DNA of 64,000 nucleotides from assembly GCA_038749595.1 (NCBI GenBank), contig JBCDHW010000001.1, positions 391,067-455,066 of the forward strand. Reading direction: 5' to 3'. Origin of the DNA: Parvularcula sp038749595 (GTDB taxonomy: Bacteria > Pseudomonadota > Alphaproteobacteria > Caulobacterales > Parvularculaceae). Of this stretch, positions 43,888 to 53,152 are shown piece after piece. The notes below the pieces were generated by a model. That model was not told the DNA's origin. It saw only the letters and a list, made by a program, of their open reading frames with translations, and made no database searches. The position numbers and the translations under genes are program-made. Numbering within the stretch: the stretch's first letter is position 1; each line of letters begins with the position of its first letter.

Positions 43888-44522
43888 TGGTGCGTACCGA
43901 CGATCCTAGCACGGACGAAGCCGCATCCGCTTTAGCGCGCCGGTGCGCAATCATCGCGCGGGTTCTTGAGACAACAGGTCCGCCGCGGTGGCGGGCGCGG
44001 ACCCCTGGTTTTCCCGGTCTGGCGCGGATCATGATCGAACAGCAACTGTCGGTGGCCAGCGCCAATGCGATCCTGGCGCGGGTGAAACCGGTGACCGGCG
44101 GGTTACGCCCGCGAAAGCTGTTGGAGACGGACGACGAGGTATTGCGCGGCCTCGGGCTCTCGCGGCCGAAGATCCGATACCTCAAAACGCTTGCGGACGA
44201 TGTTCTAAGCCGCCGGTTTTCGTTTTCGACGCTTGCTCGACAGGACGATGACGCCGCGCGGGAGGCGCTTTGCGCGTTGCTGGGAGTCGGGCCTTGGACG
44301 GCGGCGGTCTACCTTCTGTTTTGCGAGGGCCGCCAAGATCTGTGGCCGCGGGGCGACGTGGCACTGCTCGCGGCGCATCAGATGGCGGGGGGTTCGTTTG
44401 AGCGCGCGCAGCTTGAGGCGTTCGATGCCTGGGCTGAGGTGCACTATGCGCCGTACCGCGGGACTGCTGCGCATATTTTATGGGGGCAGATTGCCCATGC
44501 GCGGGGTCGTGCGCCCCTGTGA
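43887..44522 (+). CDS. AlkA-type DNA-3-methyladenine glycosylase (HhH-GPD)
   Basis: A 211-residue base-excision glycosylase. The segment PGFPGLARIMIEQQLSVASA is the family start. The helix-hairpin-helix is LLGVGPWTAAVYLLF, and the catalytic Asp is expected in LWPRGDVALLA. No Fe-S cluster cysteines are present, unlike the endonuclease III-like protein at 26491. It probably removes alkylated purines. GTG start overlaps the ligase stop, so coupling is likely; GTG 43890 is equally possible. No LexA box was seen in front of this gene pair. Confidence 0.87.
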   Translation: MVRTDDPSTDEAASALARRCAIIARVLETTGPPRWRARTPGFPGLARIMIEQQLSVASANAILARVKPVTGGLRPRKLLETDDEVLRGLGLSRPKIRYLKTLADDVLSRRFSFSTLARQDDDAAREALCALLGVGPWTAAVYLLFCEGRQDLWPRGDVALLAAHQMAGGSFERAQLEAFDAWAEVHYAPYRGTAAHILWGQIAHARGRAPL

Positions 44523-44775
44523 TCTTGCACGTTGACGACACGAAACGCGTCAAAAGAGGCCGTCACGCAGTGGCTTGGCGCGCTGTGATCGCTCTGTCAC
44601 ATAGAATCGGCTAAGGAGTTGTGGTCTAAGATCACAGGTACGATCTGTTTGGGAGTTCGGGGCTTTCTGCACCGCTGATGCGCATATGATCCCTTTCGTC
44701 ACGGGCCGAATAGGCCAGAGGCGATTGCTTGCCTGGGCTTCTCCAACAAAGAGAGAGGCTTAGGAGCTAATCGCC

Positions 44776-45342
44776 GTGAAAGTTGTCCGCCACGCTCCCG
44801 ATGGATGTCCCGCTTTGGTCTTGAACGCTGATTTCAGACCGCTGAGTTACTTTCCGCTCTCGTTGTGGTCGTGGCAGGATACACTGAAGGCCGTTTTCCT
44901 CGGCCGTGTCGACGTGGTGGCCGAATACGACACCGAGGTGCGCTCCGTCAGCACGGCGATGCGCCTGCCTTCGGTGGTATCGCTGAAAACCTACGTGAAC
45001 CACGCCCGCAAGCCAGCGTTCACGCGCTTCAACGTGTTCCTGCGGGACAGTTTTTCTTGCCAATATTGCGGCAAGGCGGAGCGCGATGATTTGACGTTCG
45101 ACCATGTCATCCCTCGGTCGAAGGGCGGGAAGACGACGTGGACCAACATCGTCGCGGCGTGCAGCCCCTGTAATCTGAAAAAGGGCGGTAAGATGCCCAA
45201 GGATGCCCGGATGTGGCCGGCGCAAAGCCCGCGGCAGCCGAATATGTTCGAGCTGAACGAAAAGGGGCGCTCGTTCCCGCCGAACTATTTGCACGAAAGC
45301 TGGCAGGACTATCTCTATTGGGATGCTGAGCTTGAAGCTTAA
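44776..45342 (+). CDS. HNH endonuclease
   Basis: A 188-residue HNH protein. The nuclease core is SFSCQYCGKAERDDLTFDHV followed by IPRSKGGKTTWTNIVAACSP and CNLKKGG: two Cys pairs for zinc, the DHV metal site and the second Asn. The N-terminal part (ALVLNADFRPLSYFPLSLWS) is typical of the stand-alone alphaproteobacterial group of unknown role, widely conserved and not part of a restriction system. GTG start with TTAGGAG upstream. A 253-base gap precedes it and should hold the promoter. Confidence 0.88.
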   Translation: MKVVRHAPDGCPALVLNADFRPLSYFPLSLWSWQDTLKAVFLGRVDVVAEYDTEVRSVSTAMRLPSVVSLKTYVNHARKPAFTRFNVFLRDSFSCQYCGKAERDDLTFDHVIPRSKGGKTTWTNIVAACSPCNLKKGGKMPKDARMWPAQSPRQPNMFELNEKGRSFPPNYLHESWQDYLYWDAELEA

Positions 45343-45363
45343 TAGCGCCGGGATGAACGCGCG

Positions 45364-45666
45364 GTGACCTGGTTGCTTCGTGCTGCGCACGTGCTGGTTT
45401 GGGTCGCCATCGTGCTCGCACCCGTGGCACTGGCAACCACTTGGGTGGATCTGTCGGAGCGTGCCGAGCGCTTCGGTCAGTGCTATGAGTACGAGTTTAT
45501 TGGATGGTTTTGCGAACGGGGCAGTGTTTTCACCTGGCCACGCCTGGGGCTTGAGGCGGCCATTGATCGCGGAGCCGCTGTGGTGGCGCTCTTCTGGTTG
45601 CTGCTCTCTCCCGCGGTGATCGGTGTTGCGGCGCTGCTGCGCAGCCTAAGCACCCAGCGTCAGTAA
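45364..45666 (+). CDS. Small hypothetical membrane protein
   Basis: A 100-residue protein with two predicted transmembrane helices, AAHVLVWVAIVLAPVALATT and AAVVALFWLLLSPAVIGVAA, and a loop between them with two cysteines (GQCYEYEFIGWFCERGSVF). The start is GTG at 45364, 21 bases after the HNH gene. No family is recognised. Its stop overlaps the convergent tamB end by a few bases. Confidence 0.6.
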   Translation: MTWLLRAAHVLVWVAIVLAPVALATTWVDLSERAERFGQCYEYEFIGWFCERGSVFTWPRLGLEAAIDRGAAVVALFWLLLSPAVIGVAALLRSLSTQRQ

Positions 45667-48600
45667 TCGCGCTTGTAGTTGGCGCCGAGTTTTTGCGCAC
45701 CGTCGGGTTGTAAGGTCGTCTCGACACTGAAGAACCGGGAGACCTCGTAAATGACGCTGATCACGGTACCGACGTCGCTGAAGCTCTGGCGCGCGTTCAC
45801 GTAGATGTCTTCGGAAACATACTTGCCGACGGTCAGTTCGTTGCCGGACGGATCATAGCTTAACCGATCGAGACCCAGTCCCGAGCGTACGGCCCCGCCA
45901 ACGCCGCCTGACCCGCCGAAGGGGCCTGTGCCGGTGAGCGTGGCCACGACTTGCGCAAGTTGAATGGCTTCCGCGGCGCCGAGCTCGTTTGCGGGGCGGC
46001 CGAAGAGGATCAGTGCGAGGACGTCTTCCTCGGGTCGCTCGGGGTTGGATGTGAAGGAGAATTCGAGGGCATCGGCGGGGCCTTCGACCGTGGCGATGGC
46101 AGTGATGGAGTCGGTGCCGGTCCCTGTTTCGGTTTGCGCCTCCACGGCGACGAAGGGGTTGAGGCCGCTGCTTTGCGAGAAGCTTGCGTTGCCGCGGGTG
46201 AGGTCGAATTCGCGCCCAGCGAGGAGCAACTCGCCGCGGACCAAGTCCACGTCGCCGATGATCACCGGCGCATCGGCGGTTCCCGTGATGGCTAAGTCGG
46301 TTCCCCATTCTGCGGTTAAACCCCGTCCACGGACGAAAATGCCGTTGCCCGCATCGACGGTGAGATCGAGATTGACGACGACGGGCGAGGGCGCCGACGT
46401 TTCTTCAGCCTCCAGCAATGCGGCCTCTGCAGCGCTCGGCGTGTCGACCCGGACGACATTCACCGGCGTGTAGGACGGCGCGTTCTCGCCGCCCTCGATT
46501 TCAGGGATGGCGAGATCGAGCTCGTCAAGGGTGATCGGCCCGGAGAGGGTCATCTCTTCGAAGGAACCGTTCAGCCGAAGGTCCGTGGTCAGACGGAGTT
46601 CCAGTTCGGAGTTGCGCGCGATTTGGGCTCGGTTGGCGGTGAACGCGAGGTCGAGCGAGGAGCCGTCTTCGATCAGGTTAAGGGAACCCAGGAGCTTGAT
46701 CGAGCGTTCCCGGTCTTCGGCGCCGGACGCGGTGATGTCCACGGCCCCGCGGGTTCCTTCTGGGGTAAAACTGAAGGTCACCCCGCCGTTGATGGCATTG
46801 AGGACGATGCCGAAGGTGCGGTCTTCGATCCGCGTGTCGACCAAATTGACTGAACCCTCGGCGTGGAGTTCAGTAAACGGACCAGTTACAGAGACGTCTG
46901 CGAGCATGCTGCCGCTGACCCGCTCGTCGTCCAAGGGCGCGAGGACCACAAGCGGTTTGAGCGGGCCGTTATAGGTGAACTGCGCCCGCAAATCGGCGTC
47001 ATTCGGCTCCACACGGAGGGTTTCGCCGCGGGTCAGAACCACGGGGAGCGCGGCGGTGAGCTGGCCACGCTCGGCGCCGCCGGTTCCGAGGATGGAGATA
47101 TTGGCTGACGCGTCGCGGCCATCCCACGTGCCTTGGCCATCAAAGGCGAAGGTTTCGCCGCCTTGCTCTGCCTCTAAGCGGAGCGCGAGCGTTCCAGGCT
47201 GGGGCGCGTCAGTATCGAGGGCGAATGTCAGATCGAGGGTAGCGTCCGCCTGCGGAATTGTCAGTGATGCGGCACTGATGTCGGCCTGCCACCGGTCGGG
47301 GGCGAACGAGCCGGAGAGATTGACCGCGCCCTGATTGAAAACGTCGATTGCGGTCGGCGCGATGGTGATGGTCTCCCCGAGAGCCACATTTGTGGGGGAG
47401 AGCAGCCTGATCCGGCCATCCTTCCGTGGACTGAGCGCGATGTCGAGCTTGTTGAGATCCACCGACAGTGCGCCTTCGACATCGGCGACACCGGAGGCGA
47501 GCGCGGTCTCGACGAAATTGTCCCCGACAGTGAGGTGAAAGATATCGACGGCATAGCTGATTGCGTCGCGGGGGCCATCGGCGGTGACCGTCAGGCGTTC
47601 GATCTCATTGTCCGCATAGATCAGATTGGTGGCGCGCGCGTCGATGGCGATGGGGCCGTCAGGAGCGACGTTGGCGTTGGCGCGGAGCTCACCTGCGAGG
47701 AGCGTACCGCCGGGTAGGATCACGCCAGGTCCTGCGTCAATGGTGAGGGCGGCGTTGCCTGCCATCTGTTCCCGGTCAAATGCGCCGGAGGCATTGATGT
47801 TCAGTGGTCCGATCCTGGCGATCAGCTGATCGAGCGTTGTGACGGCTTCCTCGGTGGCGAAGACGGCACCGATCCGATAATCGTCCGTAGGCGACGTGAG
47901 AAGAACGTTCCCGGACGGAGCAAGCGGAAGGCCGCTGACATCGGCGTTGAGCGCGCCTTGGGTGAAAGAGGTTTCGGCGTAGCGGCCGCCGGGGAGGGTG
48001 CCGGAAGCCTTGACCGCGAGCTTGTCTCGCGTGCCTCGAGTGCGGAGGGTGAGGTTGAGTGGGCCTGTAAACGTCGCGCCGTCCACAAAACGCGCTAGGG
48101 CCGTCGCGCCAGCGCCCAAAGCGATGTCGGCGTTGATGGCTTGGGTCATCAGATTGAACGCAGCGTCTCCCCGTGCGGTGACGCGATCGGCCGCTGTGCC
48201 TCCGACGCGGGCATTGAGATTTTGCACCGTTAACTGATCATTCTTGGCGAGGGTCACGTCGGCGTTGAGGGAGGCCCCGCTTTTCAGGAGAGGATCAAGT
48301 TGAGGGTTGCCCAGAGTGAAGTCCTTGACCCGCGCGGTGATCTGTCCCGCGATGGGTTGGTCGGGAGACGAGCGGCCGTCGGCAATGGCCACGGATGCGC
48401 TGCCCGCCGTGATGTCTCCGCTGAACGCGAAGGCCTCACCGTCTTGGGCAACGATGGCGGTGAGCGCCAGGGGTCCGGCGAGAGCTTCTGCACCGTAAGG
48501 TTCGAGCACGGACGGTTCGATATCGCCGTTGAGATCCGCGCGGACGTATAGCTCTTCCGCAGGATCATCGGCGGGAAGGGAGGCCTCCACTTGGCCCGCG

Positions 48601-49571
48601 ACGGTACCGAACGCGCCCTTAAGCTCGTCGATCACCACGTCGATCTGGTCTCTACGGACCGCCGCGGTGAACTCTGCCAAAAGCGCATCGCCGATGGCTG
48701 CGCGTGCTTCCTCGGGTAAGATGCGCCCGGGGGTCACGGCGAGGTTGACGGAGAACCGGTCGGGCAACGAGGCGGAGGCGCCGAGGTCGGCCTCCACGGC
48801 GCCGTATTGGGCAAGCTCGGCGATCACCTGCGCTTGGATCGCGTCGAGCGGGCCCGCAGCACCGGCGTGGAGCTCGATCGCGGCGTCGGCTTGGGCGAGG
48901 CTGGCGATAACACCATCCGCACGCGACGTCATGTGGGTCTCGAACGACAATTGCCGCTGGTTGTAGAAGGCCGTGAGGGTGATATCGTCTGTAGCCGTCT
49001 CGGTTTTGCCGAAAAGGTTTGCGCGGATCGCCCGCTTGCGGGTTCGAACGTCGGCGTTCAGCGAGACCGTTTGCTCGGTCCCGATGATCTCCTCGCCAAT
49101 GGTGAACCGCTCAATGACCGCAGTATCGAGGCGGATTGTCGGGAAGGTGACGGGGCCGCCGCGATCCTGCTCGGGTGTCGCAGCGTCGTCGGCGGTGTCC
49201 TGTTCAGGCAGGTCAGGCAGCCGGATCAACGCTGCGTCGGCCAGGACGATTTCTTCGATATGGATATGCCGCCGGAGGAGGTCTTTTGCGTCCCAGTTGA
49301 GAATGAAGCGATCGGCCTCGGCCCACACCTCTCCGTTTTGGGAGAGGCGCAGGTCTTCGATGACCAACAGGTTGGGCAGCTTTCCGGAAAGCGCTTTGTA
49401 CGAAATATCTGAGCCGAGCTGGGATTTAACGACGTCTTCGACGATCGGCCGGGAGATACGGTCGGCCAGCTGCAAGCCAGCCGGTGTCTGGATGAAGATC
49501 AGGAGACCGATGATCGCCACAAGGAGGATTGCGACGAGACTGCCGAGGATGATGGCGAGACGTTTGATCAT
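45660..49571 (-). CDS. tamB: Translocation and assembly module inner-membrane subunit TamB
   Basis: TamB is a long AsmA-like lipid-transfer protein spanning the periplasm, working with TamA in outer-membrane assembly and phospholipid transport. The protein has 1303 residues: an N-terminal membrane helix (LAIILGSLVAILLVAIIGLL), a very long series of beta-strand repeats (residues about 60-950) and the C-terminal DUF490/TamB domain with LDLTVDAGNGIFVRGRGLTA, GRPANELGAAEAIQLAQVVA and YVSEDIYVNARQSFSDVGTV. Its ATG follows the tamA stop directly (TAAATG), so the two are coupled. Confidence 0.94.
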   Translation of the reverse strand: MIKRLAIILGSLVAILLVAIIGLLIFIQTPAGLQLADRISRPIVEDVVKSQLGSDISYKALSGKLPNLLVIEDLRLSQNGEVWAEADRFILNWDAKDLLRRHIHIEEIVLADAALIRLPDLPEQDTADDAATPEQDRGGPVTFPTIRLDTAVIERFTIGEEIIGTEQTVSLNADVRTRKRAIRANLFGKTETATDDITLTAFYNQRQLSFETHMTSRADGVIASLAQADAAIELHAGAAGPLDAIQAQVIAELAQYGAVEADLGASASLPDRFSVNLAVTPGRILPEEARAAIGDALLAEFTAAVRRDQIDVVIDELKGAFGTVAGQVEASLPADDPAEELYVRADLNGDIEPSVLEPYGAEALAGPLALTAIVAQDGEAFAFSGDITAGSASVAIADGRSSPDQPIAGQITARVKDFTLGNPQLDPLLKSGASLNADVTLAKNDQLTVQNLNARVGGTAADRVTARGDAAFNLMTQAINADIALGAGATALARFVDGATFTGPLNLTLRTRGTRDKLAVKASGTLPGGRYAETSFTQGALNADVSGLPLAPSGNVLLTSPTDDYRIGAVFATEEAVTTLDQLIARIGPLNINASGAFDREQMAGNAALTIDAGPGVILPGGTLLAGELRANANVAPDGPIAIDARATNLIYADNEIERLTVTADGPRDAISYAVDIFHLTVGDNFVETALASGVADVEGALSVDLNKLDIALSPRKDGRIRLLSPTNVALGETITIAPTAIDVFNQGAVNLSGSFAPDRWQADISAASLTIPQADATLDLTFALDTDAPQPGTLALRLEAEQGGETFAFDGQGTWDGRDASANISILGTGGAERGQLTAALPVVLTRGETLRVEPNDADLRAQFTYNGPLKPLVVLAPLDDERVSGSMLADVSVTGPFTELHAEGSVNLVDTRIEDRTFGIVLNAINGGVTFSFTPEGTRGAVDITASGAEDRERSIKLLGSLNLIEDGSSLDLAFTANRAQIARNSELELRLTTDLRLNGSFEEMTLSGPITLDELDLAIPEIEGGENAPSYTPVNVVRVDTPSAAEAALLEAEETSAPSPVVVNLDLTVDAGNGIFVRGRGLTAEWGTDLAITGTADAPVIIGDVDLVRGELLLAGREFDLTRGNASFSQSSGLNPFVAVEAQTETGTGTDSITAIATVEGPADALEFSFTSNPERPEEDVLALILFGRPANELGAAEAIQLAQVVATLTGTGPFGGSGGVGGAVRSGLGLDRLSYDPSGNELTVGKYVSEDIYVNARQSFSDVGTVISVIYEVSRFFSVETTLQPDGAQKLGANYKRDY

Positions 49572-51404
49572 TTAAAACGGTTGCCCCAGTCCGATGTAAA
49601 ACTGCCAGGCCGTGTCTTGGAAAACGCGGATCGGGCGGCCGTCTTCGTCCGTATCAGGACCGAAGATCTCGCGCCGGTCGAGCGGGAACGCGACATCCGC
49701 GCGAAGGGGGCCGATGGGCGTGACATAGCGGACGCCAAACCCTGCTGCGACGAGCACGTTTTCGAAGTCCGGTGTGTTGTTCTCGTAAGCGCCGCCTGCG
49801 TCGGCGAAGATGGCAAGTTCGATGGCTTCGGTGACGTGCTGGCGCGCTTCGATGTTCAGTTCAGCGAGGGAAGCGCCGCCGAGGATGTCGCCGATGACGG
49901 GGTCAATCGGGCTTGCTTCTTGGAAGGCATAGCCGCGCAAGGAGCCGCCGCCGCCAGCGAAATAACGCTCTGTTGGCGGAAGGTCATTACGGCTCGCGCC
50001 GTAGGTGGCGCCGATTTTCATACGGCCTGCCAAAGTTCCACCGTTATTCCGTCCCCAGAAGATACGGTTCGTGTGGTGGAACTCAACGCGGTTGAAGTCG
50101 ACGGTGCCAAAGAACGGCGTGACACGCACACCGGCCAGGAAACCCGTTTGAGGATCGAGCGGGGCGTCTTGGCTGTTCCACTGGATCGAGAGAGGTATAC
50201 TGACGGCCTGAAAGATGCGGTCACGCTGGACGATATCGCCAGCGGTCGAGACGGAGTCGCGACTGGTGATTTTTGAGTACTGGTAGCGCAAGCCGCCTTC
50301 AGTGGTGAGGCGCTGGTCGAGCCAGAACTTGCCAAGGGAGCCGCCGATTTCGGTGGTTTGGGCGTTGAACGCATCGGTATCTTCATTACGCAGAAGAACG
50401 CCGAGATTGTAGAAGCCAGGCAACCGCGGGCGCGGCTTGCGGAAGCTCAGCGAGGCTTGCTGGATCGGCGCGGAAGCGGTGATCGCCGCGCGCAGGGTCT
50501 CGCCGCGCTTGAAAAAATTGCGGTTCTCCCAAAAAACATCCGCTCCCGGACCAATGTCCGTCGCATAAGAAACGCCGCCGCCGAGGGTGCGGTGGGGACG
50601 CTCGGTGACGCGAACGCCGATTGGTGTGCTTCCGTCGGGCTCAGGCAGCCGCGCTTGGATGTCGACTTCGCTGAACAAACCCGTGCCCACGAGCGCGTCG
50701 CGGTACTCATCGAGCAGCGGGCGCTGGGCGAGCTCACCGGTTTCGAAGGTGCGCAATTGACGGACGAAGGCGTCGTCCGTCCGATCGGCCCCATCGACGA
50801 CGACAGGCCCGAACGTTCCGACGGGGCCGCTCTTCACCGTGAAGACGAGATCCGCTTCGCCTTCCGCGAAATTGGCGCGAACTTCGTGGCCGAGCATTTC
50901 GGAGCCGATGAAGCCGCGCTCCCACAAGGCGAGCTGGAGGGCGCGCTCCGCTGCCGCGATCGCGGCGCCGCTGGGCTTGGTCACGGGCGCGACGCCGAAG
51001 TCAGCCAGCGTTGCGGGGCGGTCGATGTCGCCTGCGAGGGTGTCGACGTAGACAATCTGCGAGGCGCGCAGCGTGAAGAGCGGTCCTGGCTCGACGGAAA
51101 AGGTCACCGCTGCCGCGCCGTCGCGGCGGATGACGTCAGCCCGGACTTTGGCGGCGAAGTAGCCCTCGGCAGCCAAAGCACCGGCCATGACATCGGCATC
51201 GGCGGCGATGGCGCGCCGGACCGGGGCGAGCGCGGAATAACCCCTCGGGTTGCGGGCCACCGAGGAGAAGGGCCGGATCCGGGCCGCGACATCTGCCGGC
51301 ACGCCTTCGATGGCGACCTCGACCTTAAGGTTCTGCGCAGCCGCGATCCCTGCCGCCGAGGCGAGCGCAATCAAAGCCAACAGGAGTGTGCGCAATAAAA
51401 TCAT
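49572..51404 (-). CDS. tamA: Outer-membrane assembly protein TamA (Omp85 family)
   Basis: TamA is the Omp85 barrel partner of TamB. The 610-residue protein has a signal peptide (MILLRTLLLALIALASAAGI), POTRA-like domains (KVEVAIEGVPADVAARIRPF, FVRQLRTFETGELAQRPLLD) and a C-terminal bacterial-surface-antigen barrel with ERYFAGGGGSLRGYAFQEAS, which holds the conserved RGY-type loop, and the last strand WQFYIGLGQPF ending in Phe. ATG 51404 is preferred over TTG 51419. It is divergent from the prenyltransferase gene with about 64 bases between the start codons. Confidence 0.93.
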   Translation of the reverse strand: MILLRTLLLALIALASAAGIAAAQNLKVEVAIEGVPADVAARIRPFSSVARNPRGYSALAPVRRAIAADADVMAGALAAEGYFAAKVRADVIRRDGAAAVTFSVEPGPLFTLRASQIVYVDTLAGDIDRPATLADFGVAPVTKPSGAAIAAAERALQLALWERGFIGSEMLGHEVRANFAEGEADLVFTVKSGPVGTFGPVVVDGADRTDDAFVRQLRTFETGELAQRPLLDEYRDALVGTGLFSEVDIQARLPEPDGSTPIGVRVTERPHRTLGGGVSYATDIGPGADVFWENRNFFKRGETLRAAITASAPIQQASLSFRKPRPRLPGFYNLGVLLRNEDTDAFNAQTTEIGGSLGKFWLDQRLTTEGGLRYQYSKITSRDSVSTAGDIVQRDRIFQAVSIPLSIQWNSQDAPLDPQTGFLAGVRVTPFFGTVDFNRVEFHHTNRIFWGRNNGGTLAGRMKIGATYGASRNDLPPTERYFAGGGGSLRGYAFQEASPIDPVIGDILGGASLAELNIEARQHVTEAIELAIFADAGGAYENNTPDFENVLVAAGFGVRYVTPIGPLRADVAFPLDRREIFGPDTDEDGRPIRVFQDTAWQFYIGLGQPF

Positions 51405-51468
51405 GGAACTTTCGTTCAAAGACCGCTCAAACCAGCGGCAATCGGTCGCTCACGGGTATGGTGAACAT

Positions 51469-52353
51469 ATGTCTCAAAATCCTGCGGATATCGTTCAGAG
51501 ATTGAAAAAGCGTGCCACTGAAGTGGAGCGGGCGCTGGAAGATGCGCTGCTGCCGCGGGCGGGCGAGGCGGCGATTGCGCGGCTGCAAGAAGCGATGGCG
51601 TATGGTCTGACCGGTGGCGGCAAGCGGATGCGTCCCTTTCTGGTGATCGAAACGGCGGCACTCTTCGGTGCAGAAGGCGATGCGATGGCCGCAGCCGTCG
51701 CGCTGGAGATGATCCATGCCTACAGCTTGGTCCATGACGATCTTCCGGCGATGGATGACGCAGAAACCCGGCGCGGGAAACCCTCGGTCCACAAAGCTTA
51801 CGACGATGCAATCGCGGTCCTCGTCGGCGATGGGCTTTTGACCGAAGCGTTTACGGTGTTGTCGAGCTATCCGGCCGAGCAAGCCGCGCCCCTGGTGAAG
51901 GCGCTGGCCGAGGCGGCGGGGATCCACGGCATGGTGGGCGGGCAGATGATGGACCTCTTCCCCGATGGGCATGGGGAGCAATCGATCCTGGCGATCCAGG
52001 CGAAGAAAACCGGCGCTTTGATTGAATGCGCGGCGACGATGGGATGCGTTGTTGGGCGGGCGTCGGAAAGCGAGACCGCCGCGCTGCGGACCTATGCCCG
52101 GCTTCTTGGGCTGGCGTTCCAGGTGGCGGATGATCTTCTCGACGTGACGGTTTCTGCCGAACAGGCTGGGAAGCCGGTGGGCCGGGACGAGGATATGGGG
52201 AAAGCGACGTTCGTCAGCCTGCTCGGCGAGGAAGGAGCTCGACAGCGGCTGGCGGCGATCAATGATGAGGCGCTCGCGGCTTTGGCCAGCGTGTCGAGAG
52301 ACACGGGCGTGCTCGAAAATTTGCTGATCTGGCAGGCCAACCGGACGAGCTGA
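51469..52353 (+). CDS. ispA: Farnesyl diphosphate synthase-type prenyltransferase
   Basis: A 294-residue short-chain trans-prenyl diphosphate synthase, likely making geranyl and farnesyl diphosphate. The first aspartate motif, in SLVHDDLPAMDDAETRRGKP, has the bacterial DDxxxxD spacing, and the second is LAFQVADDLLDVTVSAEQAG. GGGKRMRPFLVIETAALFG is the IPP-binding segment. The insertion within the first motif is the feature of bacterial FPP synthases. Start ATG 51469; the frame extends far upstream antisense to tamA and is not used. Exo-type genes such as dxs, often downstream, are absent here. Confidence 0.9.
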   Translation: MSQNPADIVQRLKKRATEVERALEDALLPRAGEAAIARLQEAMAYGLTGGGKRMRPFLVIETAALFGAEGDAMAAAVALEMIHAYSLVHDDLPAMDDAETRRGKPSVHKAYDDAIAVLVGDGLLTEAFTVLSSYPAEQAAPLVKALAEAAGIHGMVGGQMMDLFPDGHGEQSILAIQAKKTGALIECAATMGCVVGRASESETAALRTYARLLGLAFQVADDLLDVTVSAEQAGKPVGRDEDMGKATFVSLLGEEGARQRLAAINDEALAALASVSRDTGVLENLLIWQANRTS

Positions 52354-52625
52354 TTCCTTAGGAATTGGCGGACGGAGAGGCCGACTCTAGGGAAGCCTTG
52401 GAGGGCTGCTTGCGGGGCGTGGCCCGGAGAAGAGCTCAACCGCCGAGCGAACACGATTTTGTGAAGCCACTTGAGAAAAACCTCAATTTCATATTCAAAG
52501 ACAAGGGTTTGCCTGAATAATCTCAAGTCGTTTGATCGAATAAGACGATCAAGGCACCGAAACAGCGAACGGTTTGAGCATCCGCACAGGATGAGCTGCG
52601 CAGCATCAGTGGCTGTGTTCGTGCC

Positions 52626-53087
52626 TCAGACCTGGGGCAGGGCGGCGCGGCGGTTCACTTCGCGGAGCATGAAGCTCGACTCGATGGTGGCGATGTTATC
52701 GGTTTTGAGGAGGCTGTCCGACAGGAACTGCTCATAATCGCCGAGGGTGGGGAGCACTGCCTTGATATAATAGTCAAATTTCCCCGTGACGAGGAGGCAT
52801 TCCATGATCTCGGGCTTGGCGAGGACCGTCTCTTCGAACTCGCGCAGGCTCGCCTCGTCTTCTTTTTCGAGCTTCACCAAGATCACCACGGTGACGGGGA
52901 GGCCCACCGCCTCGCGGTTCACATCTGTGCGATAGCCTTTAATGATGCCCTCAGTCTCAAGCCTGCGCAGGCGGCGCAAGCAGGGCGTCGGCGATAATCC
53001 CACCTTTTCCGCTAGCTCTGCGTTCGTAATCCGCGCATTGTGCTGCAGGTGGAGAAGGATATTGCGGTCGATCTGATCGAGCTTCAT
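52626..53087 (-). CDS. Lrp/AsnC-family transcriptional regulator
   Basis: A 153-residue regulator with an N-terminal winged helix-turn-helix (LDQIDRNILLHLQHNARITN, AELAEKVGLSPTPCLRRLRR) and a C-terminal RAM ligand-binding domain (VVILVKLEKEDEASLREFEE, CLLVTGKFDYYIKAVLPTLG). Members bind amino acids and control their metabolism. No target is adjacent. ATG 53087 is chosen for the family start; the frame also runs further upstream. It is divergent from the Ppx/GppA gene. Confidence 0.9.
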   Translation of the reverse strand: MKLDQIDRNILLHLQHNARITNAELAEKVGLSPTPCLRRLRRLETEGIIKGYRTDVNREAVGLPVTVVILVKLEKEDEASLREFEETVLAKPEIMECLLVTGKFDYYIKAVLPTLGDYEQFLSDSLLKTDNIATIESSFMLREVNRRAALPQV

Positions 53088-53152
53088 GGCCCGCTCATGC
53101 CGCGATGTTCTTCCCTTCTGCAAGTGTTATAAAATGAGATACGTTTGCAACA

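Noticed and set aside
45964..46473. Plus-strand frames opposite tamB (also 48529-48966 and 48973-49575)
   Set aside because: They are Ser/Arg-rich shadows of the TamB beta-repeat coding sequence.
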